From Devosia sp. 66-22 (GTDB taxonomy: Bacteria > Pseudomonadota > Alphaproteobacteria > Rhizobiales > Devosiaceae): DNA of 64,000 nt. The stretch is from NCBI GenBank assembly GCA_001899065.1, contig MKUZ01000009.1, positions 1 through 64,000 of the forward strand, given 5' to 3'. The notes under the pieces are model-generated. The model was not told the DNA's origin, did not search any database, and worked only from the letters and a program-made list of their open reading frames with translations. Both the position numbers and the translations under genes were made by a program. This document shows, one piece after another, positions 31,125-40,750 of this stretch (its first letter is position 1; every line of letters starts with the position of its first letter).

Positions 31125-32021
31125 TCAGGCCGGTTCCCCGCGGCCGATGAGGTAGCGCACCATCGCCTCGCTCATCGCGCCGCCGGCGGCCTTGTCATAG
31201 GCCAGGAACATCGGGCTGCTGTTGAGTTCGAGAAAGAGCAGCGCCCCCGAACCCGGGTCGGTCTTCATGTCGACCGCGCAGAAGTCGCAGCCGATCTCGT
31301 CGGTGAGTCTCGCGAGACCGCCCAGCACCGTTGGATCGAGGGTCTCGGTGCCCAGCGGCGTGATCTGCATGTCGCCGTCGAGGCGGGAATCCAGCGTGCG
31401 CGAGGCAATGTCGAACACGAAGAACTGCGTTCCCACGCGGTAGATGCGGCGCTCCGGGTAGGCCAGCATTGGCTGCACGATTGCCGGGCTCGGCGCCCGG
31501 CCGCTCTCCCATTTGGTGCCGCCGATCGCCTCGTCGAGCGACACGACATAGCTGCCGCCCGCCACCGGCTTGGCGATCCCCGGGCCTGTCGCGAAGGTCC
31601 GCGCGTCGGCCTCCGAATTGGTGACCAGCGTCGCCGGAATGGCGAGTCCGCACGCGGCGGCCTTGCGCAGCATTGCCGGCTTGCTCGCCGAAATCGGCGA
31701 GATGCCGCGGTTGAGCGTGAAGACGCCTTCGGCATCGCAGAAGGCCGTGACCGCCGCGTACCACGCCATGGCGCTGGCGATCGCGCCGGCCGTCCCGCCC
31801 TTGAGCTGGGGGAAAACATCGTAGCGCACGAAGGCCGCCCGTGCCTCGAGCGGGCGGCCGTCGAGCCGCGCCCGGCCCGTCGCGAGGTCCCAGGCGAAGC
31901 CGGGCGGCGTGTCGGCGTCGACGAGCAGCGTCTCGACGGCATATCCCAGCCGGCTCGCGGTCGAAGCGAGCCAGCCCAGATTGCCGTCAGCCGCGCCGCC
32001 TGCAATCAGCAGGTCAGCCAT
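31125..32021 (-). CDS. ATP-grasp enzyme of unknown substrate (RimK/peptide-ligase-like)
   Basis: The protein has 298 residues. Residues 1 to about 95 form a pre-ATP-grasp domain. KPAMLRKAAACGLAIPATLV, then GPGIAKPVAGGSYVVSL, give the ATP-grasp Lys sites. DEIGCDFCAVDMKTD followed by LFLELNSSPMFLAYD carries the Mg-binding Asp, Glu and Asn. RimK-type and RiPP-maturing ligases share this pattern. It starts 3 bases after the stop of the Gly-rich protein gene, so that protein is its likely partner or substrate. Convergent with cysK. Confidence 0.82.
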   Translation of the reverse strand: MADLLIAGGAADGNLGWLASTASRLGYAVETLLVDADTPPGFAWDLATGRARLDGRPLEARAAFVRYDVFPQLKGGTAGAIASAMAWYAAVTAFCDAEGVFTLNRGISPISASKPAMLRKAAACGLAIPATLVTNSEADARTFATGPGIAKPVAGGSYVVSLDEAIGGTKWESGRAPSPAIVQPMLAYPERRIYRVGTQFFVFDIASRTLDSRLDGDMQITPLGTETLDPTVLGGLARLTDEIGCDFCAVDMKTDPGSGALLFLELNSSPMFLAYDKAAGGAMSEAMVRYLIGRGEPA

Positions 32022-32024
32022 GGA

Positions 32025-32756
32025 TCAGCGCTGGCCGAAGGGGTAGCCGAACATGCCTCCCGCCGCCGTGTCGGCGTAGGGATTGGTCGTGCCCTTGGCC
32101 ATGATCTCCACGTCCCACGGATAGGGCGGGGTCTCGGCGCCATACTGCCAGAAGGTCGGCGGCACTTCCTCGCCGATGGCGAGTGTCTTGATTTCCTCGT
32201 GCCAGATGGCGGTCTTGCCGTCCTCGCCGAGGTCGTAGGTGGGCATGACCCGCGCCGCGCGGGGCCCCGACGGGCCGCCGAAACGCGGCGCCGGGGACAG
32301 TCCGCCGCCGAACCCGCCCATGCCGGGACCGAAGCCGCCGGCGGCGCCGCGCAGCGCCGTCGACTGGGCGATCAGTTCCTGGACGTAAGGCGAGATGTCG
32401 CCCCAGCCGAGCTTCATGTAGGCCATCAAATCCTTGGGATCGATATGCACCACCGCCGACTTCTCCTTGTTGGTCCGGGCGTGAACCAGGATCGCCCGGA
32501 TGGAGAGCACGTCGGCATCGGTCCAGTAATGCGCCGAGGCCGGCGCGAGGCCGGGCGGCACGAGCTTGGTGGGCGGATCGCCCACGAAGTTGAGGTCCAG
32601 CACGCCATCGGGCGACAGGACCGTCTCGAGCGGCACCAGCGTCACATTGGTCCAGCCCACGCTGGCTGCCAGTCCAGTAACGTCGACAGAGATGCTTGGA
32701 ACAGTCCCGCTGTGAAATCGCACACTGACGGTATCTACCTGATAAATATTGATCAT
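32025..32756 (-). CDS. Gly-rich protein of unknown function, partner of the ATP-grasp gene
   Basis: The protein has 243 residues. The N-terminal 85 residues are beta-rich (MINIYQVDTVSVRFHSGTVP), then HIDPKDLMAYMKLGWGDISP. A Gly/Pro-rich linker (GAAGGFGPGMGGFGGG) follows near residues 140-165, and the C-terminus ends GGMFGYPFGQR. AAGGGGG precedes the chosen ATG at good spacing; a longer upstream frame lacks a site. It has no signal peptide. Its position makes it a candidate substrate for the ATP-grasp enzyme, but no family is recognised. Confidence 0.65.
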   Translation of the reverse strand: MINIYQVDTVSVRFHSGTVPSISVDVTGLAASVGWTNVTLVPLETVLSPDGVLDLNFVGDPPTKLVPPGLAPASAHYWTDADVLSIRAILVHARTNKEKSAVVHIDPKDLMAYMKLGWGDISPYVQELIAQSTALRGAAGGFGPGMGGFGGGLSPAPRFGGPSGPRAARVMPTYDLGEDGKTAIWHEEIKTLAIGEEVPPTFWQYGAETPPYPWDVEIMAKGTTNPYADTAAGGMFGYPFGQR

Positions 32757-32908
32757 CGGCAACCCCCTTGAAGTAATGGCGAGGATCGTATCAGTCGCCC
32801 GGAAGCTTTGGAACTCTCTCCCCGAGACAGCCTCCCTCCAGCCGTCACAAAACGGTAACCGTTGCCGCAAATGCACACCTGCCTCCCGGGAACCAATCGG
32901 GGCGCAGG

Positions 32909-32940
32909 TTGACTTGTCTCCGGGCTGTGCGACCCTATTT
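32909..32940 (+). promoter_or_regulatory. Candidate heat-shock-type promoter of lon
   Basis: TTGACT (32909-32914), about 18 bases, then CCCTAT / CCTATTT (32933-32940) resembles the alphaproteobacterial RpoH pattern (CTTG or TTGA, then CYTATNT). It lies 106 bases before the lon ATG. Heat induction of lon would be expected. Confidence 0.45.
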
Positions 32941-33045
32941 AACTAAGCAGAATCAGGCGGACGGCCTGCTGCAGGCGTCAAACTGATTGCTGTTTGGGCA
33001 CGTTACTCTTCCACTCCCTCCCACGTGCCCTGGAAAGGACAAGAC

Positions 33046-35484
33046 ATGTCGGACGCTCCCTCGCACGGCGCCGAATTCGGTCGGGACCGGGTCTATCCGG
33101 TCCTGCCGCTCCGCGACATCGTGGTTTTCCCCGGGATGATCGTGCCCCTCTTCGTCGGCCGCGAGAAATCCGTGAAGGCGCTCGAAGAGGTCATGCGCGA
33201 CGACAAGCACATTCTCGTCGTCACCCAGAAGAATGCGCAGGACGATGATCCCAAGCCCGGCGACATCTTCGCCACCGGCACCATCGCCTCCGTGCTGCAG
33301 CTCCTCAAGCTCCCCGACGGCACCGTGAAGGTGCTGGTCGAAGGGCTCAACCGCGCAACGATCGACCATTATCTCCAGACCGAGGACTATTTCGAGGCCC
33401 AGGCCACGGTGCTCGAGGAGCCCGAGGGCGATGCCGTCGAGGTCGAGGCGCTGGCGCGCTCGGCACAGACGGAGTTCGAGAACTACGTCAAGCTCAACAA
33501 GAAGATCTCGGCCGAGGTCGTGAACGCGGTCAACCAGATCGAGAACGCTTCAAAGCTCGCCGACACGATCGCCTCGCACCTCGTCATCAAGATCACCGAG
33601 AAGGAAGACCTGCTCTCGACCGTTTCGGTCGCGGAGCGTCTGCAGAAGATCCTCGGCCTCATGGAGGGCGAGATCGGCGTGCTGCAGGTCGAAAAGCGCA
33701 TCCGCTCCCGCGTCAAGCGGCAGATGGAGAAGACGCAGCGCGAGTACTATCTCAACGAGCAGATGAAGGCGATCCAGCGCGAGCTGGGCGATGGCGAGGA
33801 GGGCTCCAACGAGCTCACCGAGCTCGAAGAGCGCATCAAGAAGACCAAGCTGTCGAAGGAAGCGCGGACAAAGGCCGACGCCGAGCTCAAGAAGCTCAAG
33901 TCGATGTCGCCGATGTCGGCCGAAGCCACGGTGGTGCGCAACTATCTCGACTGGCTGCTTTCGCTCCCTTGGGGCAAGAAGTCCAAGGTCAAGCGCGACC
34001 TCAACTACGCCCAGGACGTGCTCGACGCCGATCACTATGGCCTCGAGAAGGTCAAGGAGCGGATTGTCGAGTATCTCGCCGTGCAGTCCCGCACCGGCAA
34101 GCTCAAGGGGCCGATCCTCTGCCTCGTCGGCCCTCCGGGCGTCGGCAAGACCTCGCTCGGCAAGTCGATCGCCAAGGCGACCGGCCGCGAGTTCATCCGC
34201 ATGGCGCTGGGCGGCGTACGCGACGAAGCCGAGATCCGCGGCCACCGCCGCACCTATATCGGCTCCATGCCCGGCAAGGTCATCCAGTCGCTGAAGAAAG
34301 CCGGCAAGTCCAACCCGCTCTTCCTGCTCGACGAGATCGACAAGATGGGCCAGGACTTCCGCGGCGACCCGTCCTCGGCGTTGCTCGAAGTGCTCGATCC
34401 GGAGCAGAACCACACGTTTGCCGACCACTATCTCGAGGTCGACTACGACCTGAGCGACGTGATGTTCGTGACGACCTCGAACACGCTCAACATTCCCGGC
34501 CCGCTGATGGACCGCATGGAGATCATTCGCCTCTCCGGCTACACCGAGGAGGAGAAGTTCGAGATCGCCCGGCGCCATCTGCTGCCCGAGACGGCCAAGG
34601 AAAACGGCCTCGCGGACAGGGAGTTCATCCTGCCCGACGAGATGCTCATGAAGGTGGTCCGCGACTACACCCGCGAAGCCGGCGTGCGTAACCTCAAGCG
34701 CGAGATCAGCAAGCTGATGCGCAAATCGGTGCGCAAGATCCTCACGTCCAAGGACAAGAAGATCACGATCACGCCCGAGCTGCTCGAGGAGTTCCTGGGG
34801 CCGGCCTATTTCCGGACCGAGATGCAGGACGCCGAGCCGTCAATCGGCGCCGTCACGGGGCTGGCCTGGACGTCGGTGGGCGGCGAGACGCTGACCATCG
34901 AAGCCATCATGACCCACGGCAAGGGGCGCATGACCGTCACCGGCAACCTCAAGGAAGTGATGAAGGAGTCGATCTCGGCGGCGAACGGCTATGTCCGCTC
35001 GCGGGCGGTGGACCTCGGCATCAAGCCGCCGCTGTTCGACACGCGCGACATTCACGTCCACGTGCCCGAGGGAGCCACGCCCAAGGACGGCCCGTCTGCC
35101 GGCATCGGCATGGCCACGGCGATCGTCTCGGTGATGACCGGCATTCCGGTCCGCCACGACGTCGCCATGACCGGCGAGATCACGCTGCGGGGCAGGGTCC
35201 TGCCCATCGGCGGCCTCAAGGAGAAGCTGCTGGCGGCGCTGCGCTACGGCATCAAGAAGGTCATCATCCCGATCGACAATGTCCGCGACCTCAAGGAGAT
35301 CCCGGACATCGTCACCAAGGGCATGGAGATCGTTCCGGTCAGCCGCATGGACGAGGTGCTCAACCACGCCCTGGTCCGGCAGCCCGAGCCGATAGAGTGG
35401 AAGTATGACGAGGAAGCCAAGCCGGCTGCCCCCGTTCCCGACCTCTCCCTCGACGGGGACGAAGCGGGCTCGGTCGCCCACTGA
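33046..35484 (+). CDS. lon: Lon ATP-dependent protease
   Basis: The 812-residue AAA+ serine protease degrades misfolded and regulatory proteins. The N-terminal LON domain begins [19 protein letters not shown]. Walker A is [18 protein letters not shown] and Walker B is [13 protein letters not shown]. The catalytic dyad is S684 ([13 protein letters not shown]) and K727 ([11 protein letters not shown]). [11 protein letters not shown] is chosen as start because GGAAAGGA lies at the right distance; an in-frame ATG-like start 21 bases upstream lacks this. HU lies further downstream. Confidence 0.97.
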   Translation: MSDAPSHGAEFGRDRVYPVLPLRDIVVFPGMIVPLFVGREKSVKALEEVMRDDKHILVVTQKNAQDDDPKPGDIFATGTIASVLQLLKLPDGTVKVLVEGLNRATIDHYLQTEDYFEAQATVLEEPEGDAVEVEALARSAQTEFENYVKLNKKISAEVVNAVNQIENASKLADTIASHLVIKITEKEDLLSTVSVAERLQKILGLMEGEIGVLQVEKRIRSRVKRQMEKTQREYYLNEQMKAIQRELGDGEEGSNELTELEERIKKTKLSKEARTKADAELKKLKSMSPMSAEATVVRNYLDWLLSLPWGKKSKVKRDLNYAQDVLDADHYGLEKVKERIVEYLAVQSRTGKLKGPILCLVGPPGVGKTSLGKSIAKATGREFIRMALGGVRDEAEIRGHRRTYIGSMPGKVIQSLKKAGKSNPLFLLDEIDKMGQDFRGDPSSALLEVLDPEQNHTFADHYLEVDYDLSDVMFVTTSNTLNIPGPLMDRMEIIRLSGYTEEEKFEIARRHLLPETAKENGLADREFILPDEMLMKVVRDYTREAGVRNLKREISKLMRKSVRKILTSKDKKITITPELLEEFLGPAYFRTEMQDAEPSIGAVTGLAWTSVGGETLTIEAIMTHGKGRMTVTGNLKEVMKESISAANGYVRSRAVDLGIKPPLFDTRDIHVHVPEGATPKDGPSAGIGMATAIVSVMTGIPVRHDVAMTGEITLRGRVLPIGGLKEKLLAALRYGIKKVIIPIDNVRDLKEIPDIVTKGMEIVPVSRMDEVLNHALVRQPEPIEWKYDEEAKPAAPVPDLSLDGDEAGSVAH

Positions 35485-35501
35485 CGACGCCACAATTGCG
35501 G

Positions 35502-35535
35502 AAAACGGCGCCTCCGGGGCGCCGTTTTCTTTTTG
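35502..35535 (+). terminator. Terminator after lon
   Basis: A perfect 11-bp stem (35502-35512 with 35518-35528) encloses the loop TCCGG and is followed by cttttt, a strong rho-independent terminator. Confidence 0.9.
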
Positions 35536-35600
35536 CATCAACGCCTTGCGGGCGTCGCGATCCCCTGTCTAGCTAGTGCTGTTGTTTTTGGGGGACGATT

Positions 35601-36188
35601 ATGAAGCGTCAGTCTATCACCGCCGCCGCGGCCTTGTTGCTCTTCGCGGCGCCTGCCTATGCTCTGGAAGATCAGTGGGGCTTTGGCGAGTATGGCGGCA
35701 CGTACTATGCCGAATACACCACGGCCCAGCGCTCGGTCACGCTCTACTGCCGCGACAAGCAGAATGAGTTCATCTACGGCATGCCGGCCAGCCATTTGGA
35801 TGCGGTCTATGCTCAGCTCGACTATGTCGATCTTGTCCTCGATGTCGACAACAAGGACGACACCTACGACCGCATCGAGACGGCCGTCGCCAAGGTCGAG
35901 GTCACGGCCGACATGATCGTCTTCAAAGTCGTCGGACAGCGTGCCTGGGAACTGCAGGCGGCGATCGGCTATGCCGACGTGATCACGGTCGGCGTCTCGC
36001 AGCGCTACCTGCCGGACAATCCGGACGTGGACGGCAAGATGGTCTATCTGGGCAACACCGGCGCCTCGCAGCAGGCCACCTCCTACGTCATGGGCCCGTG
36101 TGTCCCCGAGGACCACAACCAGGAACCCTCCTCCGAACCCGAACCGCCCACCGACGACGACAATGAGGGTGTGAGTCCGAAAAACTAG
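35601..36188 (+). CDS. Secreted hypothetical protein
   Basis: The protein has 195 residues. A signal peptide (MKRQSITAAAALLLFAAPAY, cleavage near ALA-L) leads into an acidic, beta-rich mature part (YTTAQRSVTLYCRDKQNEFI, VAKVEVTADMIVFKVVGQRA) with two cysteines about 115 residues apart. The tail is rich in Glu, Pro and Asp. No family is recognised. It has its own leader between the lon terminator and a long repeat-bearing gap. Confidence 0.75.
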   Translation: MKRQSITAAAALLLFAAPAYALEDQWGFGEYGGTYYAEYTTAQRSVTLYCRDKQNEFIYGMPASHLDAVYAQLDYVDLVLDVDNKDDTYDRIETAVAKVEVTADMIVFKVVGQRAWELQAAIGYADVITVGVSQRYLPDNPDVDGKMVYLGNTGASQQATSYVMGPCVPEDHNQEPSSEPEPPTDDDNEGVSPKN

Positions 36189-36239
36189 AACAGAAATCTG
36201 GAACGGGCATTCATAAAGGGCGGGTGGCCGGCCGAGCCC

Positions 36240-36372
36240 CACCCACCGGCTGTCGCCCCCGCGCAGGCGGGGACCAACCCTCACCGCCCGCCCGTCATGG
36301 CCGGGCGAAGACCCGGCCACCCAGCCGGATGCGGCGCGTGCCGGGTCCCCGGGTCAAGCCTCGGGGATGACG
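36240..36372. repeat. Palindromic intergenic repeat element 1
   Basis: This G/C-rich dyad region contains cgtcatggccgggcgaagac and, about 60 bases on, its imperfect inverse ending tcggggatgacga. It has the look of the short interspersed palindromes found in many copies in alphaproteobacterial genomes. No open frame here is credible. Confidence 0.55.
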
Positions 36373-36448
36373 ACTGATAGGTGGACGCAAGCGCGCAGCT
36401 GGGGACTGCTCGCACCCTCCTGCAACGGGCACCATCGCGCCCACCCAC

Positions 36449-36537
36449 CGGCTGTCATCCCAGCGAAAGCTGGGACCCAGCTCTCACCTTGCGCCAGCGG
36501 ATGAATGGGTCCGAGCTTTCGCTGGGATGACAGCCGG
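36449..36537. repeat. Palindromic intergenic repeat element 2 (REP-like)
   Basis: Two inverted arms of about 30 bases at 36449-36478 and 36507-36537 share the core tgtcatcccagcgaaagct and its complement, separated by 28 bases. This is a classic REP/BIME-like unit. From 36540 to 37219 I see no further gene or clear signal. Confidence 0.75.
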
Positions 36538-37219
36538 GGTGGGACGGCATTGCGGATCGAACAGCAACCCGCAACTGCGTCGCACCCTGTGCAAAAAACC
36601 CATCAGTTTGACTCGCGGAGTCACCAGCATTCCCAGGCCTCACACCCCGATTTCGGCGCAACTTACGCACGGTCCCCGGCACCGGGCGTATACTCCCTCC
36701 CACTGCGTCCTCATCGAGCGACTCGAGACGAACGGGCGGGGGCGCAGGGCCGGGTGGTGCGGGGGTCGCCTCGCACCCGGCGGGATAGAGCGGATCGTGC
36801 GGGCATTCCCTGGCCCGGGGTCCGGCGCAGGTGATGGTCATGATCGACCATCATCGCGGAGCGGATAGGCGGATCGTCGCCCCATCCCTCCAGAGCGGCG
36901 CCGCGCCAGCACTCAAGGCAGCCACCTCTCCCCTCTGACCGTCCGAGCGCCCGGATCGCGAGGCGGGACCAAAGGTCCCTTACTTCGCCGGACTAACCGG
37001 CTGGACCCATGGTCCCGCCTCGCCGCTCCCTTGCCCGCAGGGCGAAGGAGCATCCCCCAAACCCGGGAGCCGCATGGCCGCCCGGCGGGTGCGCTCGTCC
37101 GGTTGAAAGCGCGCCGGCGCAACCGGCATTGATCGCACCCATCAGCGTTTTGCATTTGCCAGCCCCACCGTGAACGAATAGGAAACGCGCCCCACACGTT
37201 CCTTCGCCCGAGGTCAATC

Positions 37220-38413
37220 GTGAATCGCCCGCTCATCATCATTCTCGCCGCCGTCATGCTCGACTCCATCGGCATCGGCCTGATCTTCCCGATCCTGCCC
37301 AAGCTGCTCGAGGAGGTGACCCATGTCGCCAACATCGCCCCCTATGTCGGGGTGATGTTCGCGCTCTACGCGGCGATCCAGTTCATCTTCTCGCCCGTCC
37401 TCGGCGTCCTGAGCGATCGCTTCGGCCGACGGCCGGTGCTCCTGATCTCGCTGGCCGGCGCCGCGGTCGACTACCTGTTCATGGCGTTCGCGCCGGAGCT
37501 GTGGATGCTGGTGCTCGGCCGCGCCATCGCCGGCTTCACCAGCGCCAACATGGCAGTCGCCACCGCCTACATCACCGACATCACGCCCGAGGAGCAGCGC
37601 GCGCAGCGCTTCGGCCTGTTCCACGCCATGTTCGGCATCGGCTTCGTCATCGGCCCGGTGCTGGGCGGCCTGCTGGGCGACGTGTGGGTGCGGGCGCCGT
37701 TCATCGCCGCCGCGGTCCTCAATGGCCTCAACTTCGCCCTCGCTCTGTTCATGCTGCCGGAGTCCCGGCCGGGCCGGCGCGACACGCGCTTCGACCTCAA
37801 GGCGCTCAACCCGCTGGTGCCGCTCGCCTGGGCGTTCACGCTCAAGGGGCTGGTGCCGCTGCTGCTGGTGTTCTTCATCCTCAACTTCGTCGGCAACATG
37901 TACGGCACCGTGTGGGCGCTCTATGGCTACGATGCGTTCCAGTGGAACGGCCTTATGGTGGGCATCTCGCTGGCCGGCTACGGCATCTTCCATGCCATCG
38001 TGCAGGCCGTGCTGCCCGGGCCGGCGTCGAAACGCTTCGGCGAGCGGAACGCCCTTCTAATCGGGCTCGCCTGCGAATGCGCCGGGCTCCTGCTGATGGG
38101 CTTTGCAACGCAGGGCTGGGTGGTGTTCGCCGCGCTGCCGCTGTTCGCCCTGGGCGGTATCGGCATCCCCGCCTTCCAGTCGCTGGCAACGCGGCAGGCC
38201 GACGCCGACAAGCAGGGACAGCTGCAGGGCGTGATGGCCTCGATCGTCTCGCTCGCCTCGATTTTCGGGCCGCTCTACTTCGCCGGCTTCTACTTCGGCA
38301 TCAAGGATTGGTGGCCCGGACTCATCTGGATCATCGGTGTCGGCACCTACCTGCTGGCGATTCCGCTGATTTTGGCGATGCGGACCCGCGCGGCCGCTCC
38401 CGCGCCCGCTTGA
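37220..38413 (+). CDS. MFS transporter of the TetA-like drug:H+ antiporter group
   Basis: This 397-residue inner-membrane protein has 12 predicted helices. It starts at GTG with PLIIILAAVMLDSIGIGLIF, typical of TetA. The loop 2-3 motif is GVLSDRFGRRPVLLISLAG. GRAIAGFTSANMAVATAYIT and RFGLFHAMFGIGFVIGPVLG are the helix 4 and 5 signatures. It should export a drug or metabolite in exchange for protons. The substrate is not predictable, and there is no adjacent TetR. It is isolated by a 1-kb gap upstream. Confidence 0.9.
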   Translation: MNRPLIIILAAVMLDSIGIGLIFPILPKLLEEVTHVANIAPYVGVMFALYAAIQFIFSPVLGVLSDRFGRRPVLLISLAGAAVDYLFMAFAPELWMLVLGRAIAGFTSANMAVATAYITDITPEEQRAQRFGLFHAMFGIGFVIGPVLGGLLGDVWVRAPFIAAAVLNGLNFALALFMLPESRPGRRDTRFDLKALNPLVPLAWAFTLKGLVPLLLVFFILNFVGNMYGTVWALYGYDAFQWNGLMVGISLAGYGIFHAIVQAVLPGPASKRFGERNALLIGLACECAGLLLMGFATQGWVVFAALPLFALGGIGIPAFQSLATRQADADKQGQLQGVMASIVSLASIFGPLYFAGFYFGIKDWWPGLIWIIGVGTYLLAIPLILAMRTRAAAPAPA

Positions 38414-38425
38414 ACTGGTGGAAAA

Positions 38426-38445
38426 CCCCGGATTTCCGGGGGTTG
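38426..38445 (+). terminator. Hairpin after the MFS gene
   Basis: CCCCGG 38426-38431 pairs with CCGGGG 38436-38441 around ATTT and is flanked by AA and TT that extend the stem. The following T run is short. Confidence 0.5.
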
Positions 38446-38470
38446 CGGCACCACGCACGGGTGATTTCGA

Positions 38471-38499
38471 TTGACCCCCTTCCTTGGAGGCCCCATTAA
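38471..38499 (+). promoter_or_regulatory. Candidate promoter of the HU gene
   Basis: TTGACC (38471-38476), a 17-base spacer and CATTAA (38494-38499) form a reasonable sigma-70-type promoter 126 bases before the HU start. Confidence 0.45.
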
Positions 38500-38624
38500 C
38501 GAGCCTGCGGCGCTGACGCGGGCAAAACGCCCGGAATTCCTTGCGTTTCGTGAGGAATCGTCAAATGGATGTCCGCGGTTTTCGGTTCGCCGCGAGGGCG
38601 GGCTTTTCACTGTGAGGAAACGCT

Positions 38625-38897
38625 ATGAACAAGAACGATCTGATCGGCGTCGTCGCTGATGGGGCGGGGATCACCAAGGCGCAGGCCGGCGAAGCCGTCG
38701 ACGCCGTCTTCGACGCAATCACCAAGTCCCTCAAGAAGGGCGATGAAGTCCGGCTCGTCGGCTTCGGCACCTTCTCAACCTCCAAGCGCAAGGCATCGAT
38801 CGGCCGCAATCCGGCCACCGGCGCCGAGATCAAGATCCCGGCCTCCATGCAGGCCAAGTTCAAGCCCGGCAAGGGCCTCAAAGACGCGATCAACTGA
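38625..38897 (+). CDS. hupB: DNA-binding protein HU
   Basis: The protein has 90 residues and is a complete HU-type histone-like protein: MNKNDLIGVVADGAGITKAQ, VRLVGFGTFSTSKRKASIGR and the arm signature GRNPATGAEIKIPASMQAKF. The dimer bends DNA and compacts the nucleoid. Its place after lon and before tRNA-Val, tRNA-Asp and nuo is a familiar alphaproteobacterial order. Confidence 0.97.
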   Translation: MNKNDLIGVVADGAGITKAQAGEAVDAVFDAITKSLKKGDEVRLVGFGTFSTSKRKASIGRNPATGAEIKIPASMQAKFKPGKGLKDAIN

Positions 38898-38922
38898 TCG
38901 GTCGACGCGTTTCGATTTCGAG

Positions 38923-38956
38923 CGGCCCCGCGCACCTCGTGCCGGGGCCGTTTGCT
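38923..38956 (+). terminator. Terminator after HU
   Basis: The stem pairs CGGCCCCG (38923-38930) with CGGGGCCG (38943-38950), is extended by GCAC/GTGC, and is followed by tttgctt. Confidence 0.75.
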
Positions 38957-39011
38957 TGACGGGGCAGGGGCGAGCCCCTAGGTACACGCCCACCTGCGCC
39001 CCGATGCGCAT

Positions 39012-39086
39012 GGGCGGTTAGCTCAGCGGTAGAGCATCTCGTTTACACCGAGAGGGTCGGCGGTTCGAAACCGTCACCGCCCACCA
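39012..39086 (+). tRNA. tRNA-Val (anticodon UAC)
   Basis: Acceptor GGGCGGT pairs with ACCGCCC. The D-loop is AGCTCAGCGGTAGAGC, the anticodon loop TTTACAC, the T-arm GGCGGTTCGAAACCGTC, and CCA is encoded at 39084-39086. Confidence 0.97.
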
Positions 39087-39180
39087 AATTTACCTCACAG
39101 GATCGGCGTTTGGCGTGTTGACTCGCCCACGAGGCGTCGCTACACGGACGCCACGTTGCGCGGGGCACTGCTTCGCTGCT

Positions 39181-39257
39181 GCGGGAGTAGCTCAGTTGGT
39201 TAGAGCGTCGGCCTGTCACGCCGAAGGTCGCGGGTTCGAGCCCCGTCTCTCGCGCCA
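39181..39257 (+). tRNA. tRNA-Asp (anticodon GUC)
   Basis: Acceptor GCGGGAG pairs with CTCTCGC (one G-U). The anticodon loop is CTGTCAC, the T-loop TTCGAGC, the discriminator G, and CCA is encoded at 39255-39257. Confidence 0.97.
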
Positions 39258-39433
39258 CCCCTCTTCATGAAGGTCAGGCGTCAGGACTGTGGCTCTCGCG
39301 TCACAGCTTGGGCATCGCCACATTCCCGCCTTTTCCGCGACCCGTTCAGCCCACATTCAAGCCCGATCTTGCATCGCGTGCCGGAACGAATCCGGTCCGC
39401 GTGACGTTCTGAGCGTCGGGCAAGGGCATATCG

Positions 39434-39973
39434 ATGAAACTCCTTCGTGGCTTGGCCATCGCAGCGCTGATTGCTGCCGCACCTGCGGCAGCGCACGCGG
39501 CCGACCCGCTGGCCGTAGCCCTCTCCACCGAGCATGCGCTGCCCGTCACCGACACCGCTTTTGACTGGAACGGCTTTTACGCCGGCGTCTATGGCGTCGC
39601 CCAGACGAGCCTGGCCGGCGGCATGCAGTTGGGTCTGGGCGTCGACCTGGGCGTCAATGCCCGCTTCGAATTCGTCCTCGTGGGCGCCGAGGTCGCGATC
39701 CAGGGACTGGGCGGCGGGGCAGGGGCCAGCGCCTACGTGCAGGGCCTGGGCCGCGCCGGCGTGGTGGCGACCGAAGATCTCATCCTCTACGCCGCCGGTG
39801 GCGTCGGGACCGACATCGGTCCGGTGGGCGGCACGGACGCGCTCCTGGGCGGCGGCGTTGAGCTGGCATTAACCGACGCAGTGTCACTGCGCGGGCAGTA
39901 TCTGCATGGATTCGCGATCACTGGAGGGAATCCGAAGAACCAGGTTTCGGTCGGCGCCAATTTCCATTTCTAG
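39434..39973 (+). CDS. Small outer-membrane beta-barrel protein 1 of a tandem array
   Basis: The protein has 179 residues. A signal peptide (MKLLRGLAIAALIAAAPAAA, cleavage after AHA) precedes FDWNGFYAGVYGVAQTSLAG, the start typical of Omp25/RopB-like barrels. Alternating beta-strands end in VSVGANFHF, with a terminal Phe that BAM recognises. It is shorter than the classic 8-strand family members. The four such genes in a row (to 42069) share this plan, each with its own leader. Confidence 0.82.
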   Translation: MKLLRGLAIAALIAAAPAAAHAADPLAVALSTEHALPVTDTAFDWNGFYAGVYGVAQTSLAGGMQLGLGVDLGVNARFEFVLVGAEVAIQGLGGGAGASAYVQGLGRAGVVATEDLILYAAGGVGTDIGPVGGTDALLGGGVELALTDAVSLRGQYLHGFAITGGNPKNQVSVGANFHF

Positions 39974-40204
39974 AGGCGTCGATCACATTTTCGAGCACAT
40001 CGCGGAGCCGCTCGGTTTGCGGGTGATTTGCTATGTGTTTTCAAGTGGATACCCCAGTTCGCCGGGTGTGGCGAATGGGGCACAGAGGTGACGAAAAGGG
40101 GGCGAGGGCAATACTCCCATCAACCTTTACGCGTTACATAGGCGCCATCGGGACTCGCGCCTCCCAAGCGGTTCCCTGACTGTACACTTACGAAGGACTA
40201 CAAA

Positions 40205-40717
40205 ATGCGTTCTCTCAAGCTTGCCTTGCTGGCTACCGCGGCCGTCGCCGCGTTCTCGTCGGCGGCTGCCGCTGCCGACCTCATCGTTGACGTTCCGATC
40301 GAAGAGCCGGTCATCGACAACAGCTTCTCCTTCGACGGTGCGTACATCGGTGCGTTCCTTCAGGGACAGACCAACCCGGCGGCGTTCGGCCTGGGCGTGA
40401 ACTTCGGCGTGAACGCGCTGATGGACAGCCTGCTCGTCGGTGCGGAAATCGAAGGCGTCGTCGCCACCGGTCCGAACTTCTCGGGTCAGATCACTGGCAA
40501 GGTCGGCGGCCTGATCTCCGACAACGCCATCATCTACGCCTACTCCGGTCTCGGTTCGCGGACCCCGACCAGCTTCTACGTCCCGATCGGCGTGGGTGCT
40601 GAAGTCGCCGTGGCCGACAATGTCGGTATCAAGGGCGAACTCCAGTACAACTGGGATCTGACCTCGGCGGCCCAGAATTCGGTCGCTGCCAAGATCGGTC
40701 TGAACTTCCACTTCTGA
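40205..40717 (+). CDS. Small outer-membrane beta-barrel protein 2 of a tandem array
   Basis: The protein has 170 residues. Signal peptide MRSLKLALLATAAVAAFSSA is followed by FSFDGAYIGAFLQGQTNPAA. The strand pairs include GVNFGVNALMDSLLVGAEIE and VPIGVGAEVAVADNVGIKGE, and the C-terminus is KIGLNFHF. It shares plan and end motif with its neighbours, so duplication is likely. A terminator follows directly. Confidence 0.82.
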   Translation: MRSLKLALLATAAVAAFSSAAAAADLIVDVPIEEPVIDNSFSFDGAYIGAFLQGQTNPAAFGLGVNFGVNALMDSLLVGAEIEGVVATGPNFSGQITGKVGGLISDNAIIYAYSGLGSRTPTSFYVPIGVGAEVAVADNVGIKGELQYNWDLTSAAQNSVAAKIGLNFHF

Positions 40718-40750
40718 GTTTTCACCCCCGCAAGGGGAGAGGGCTTGGCC

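Noticed and set aside
36505-36868. Small frames in the 36-37 kb gap
   Set aside because: They overlap palindromic repeats, have no ribosome-binding sites and show no coding-like codon pattern.
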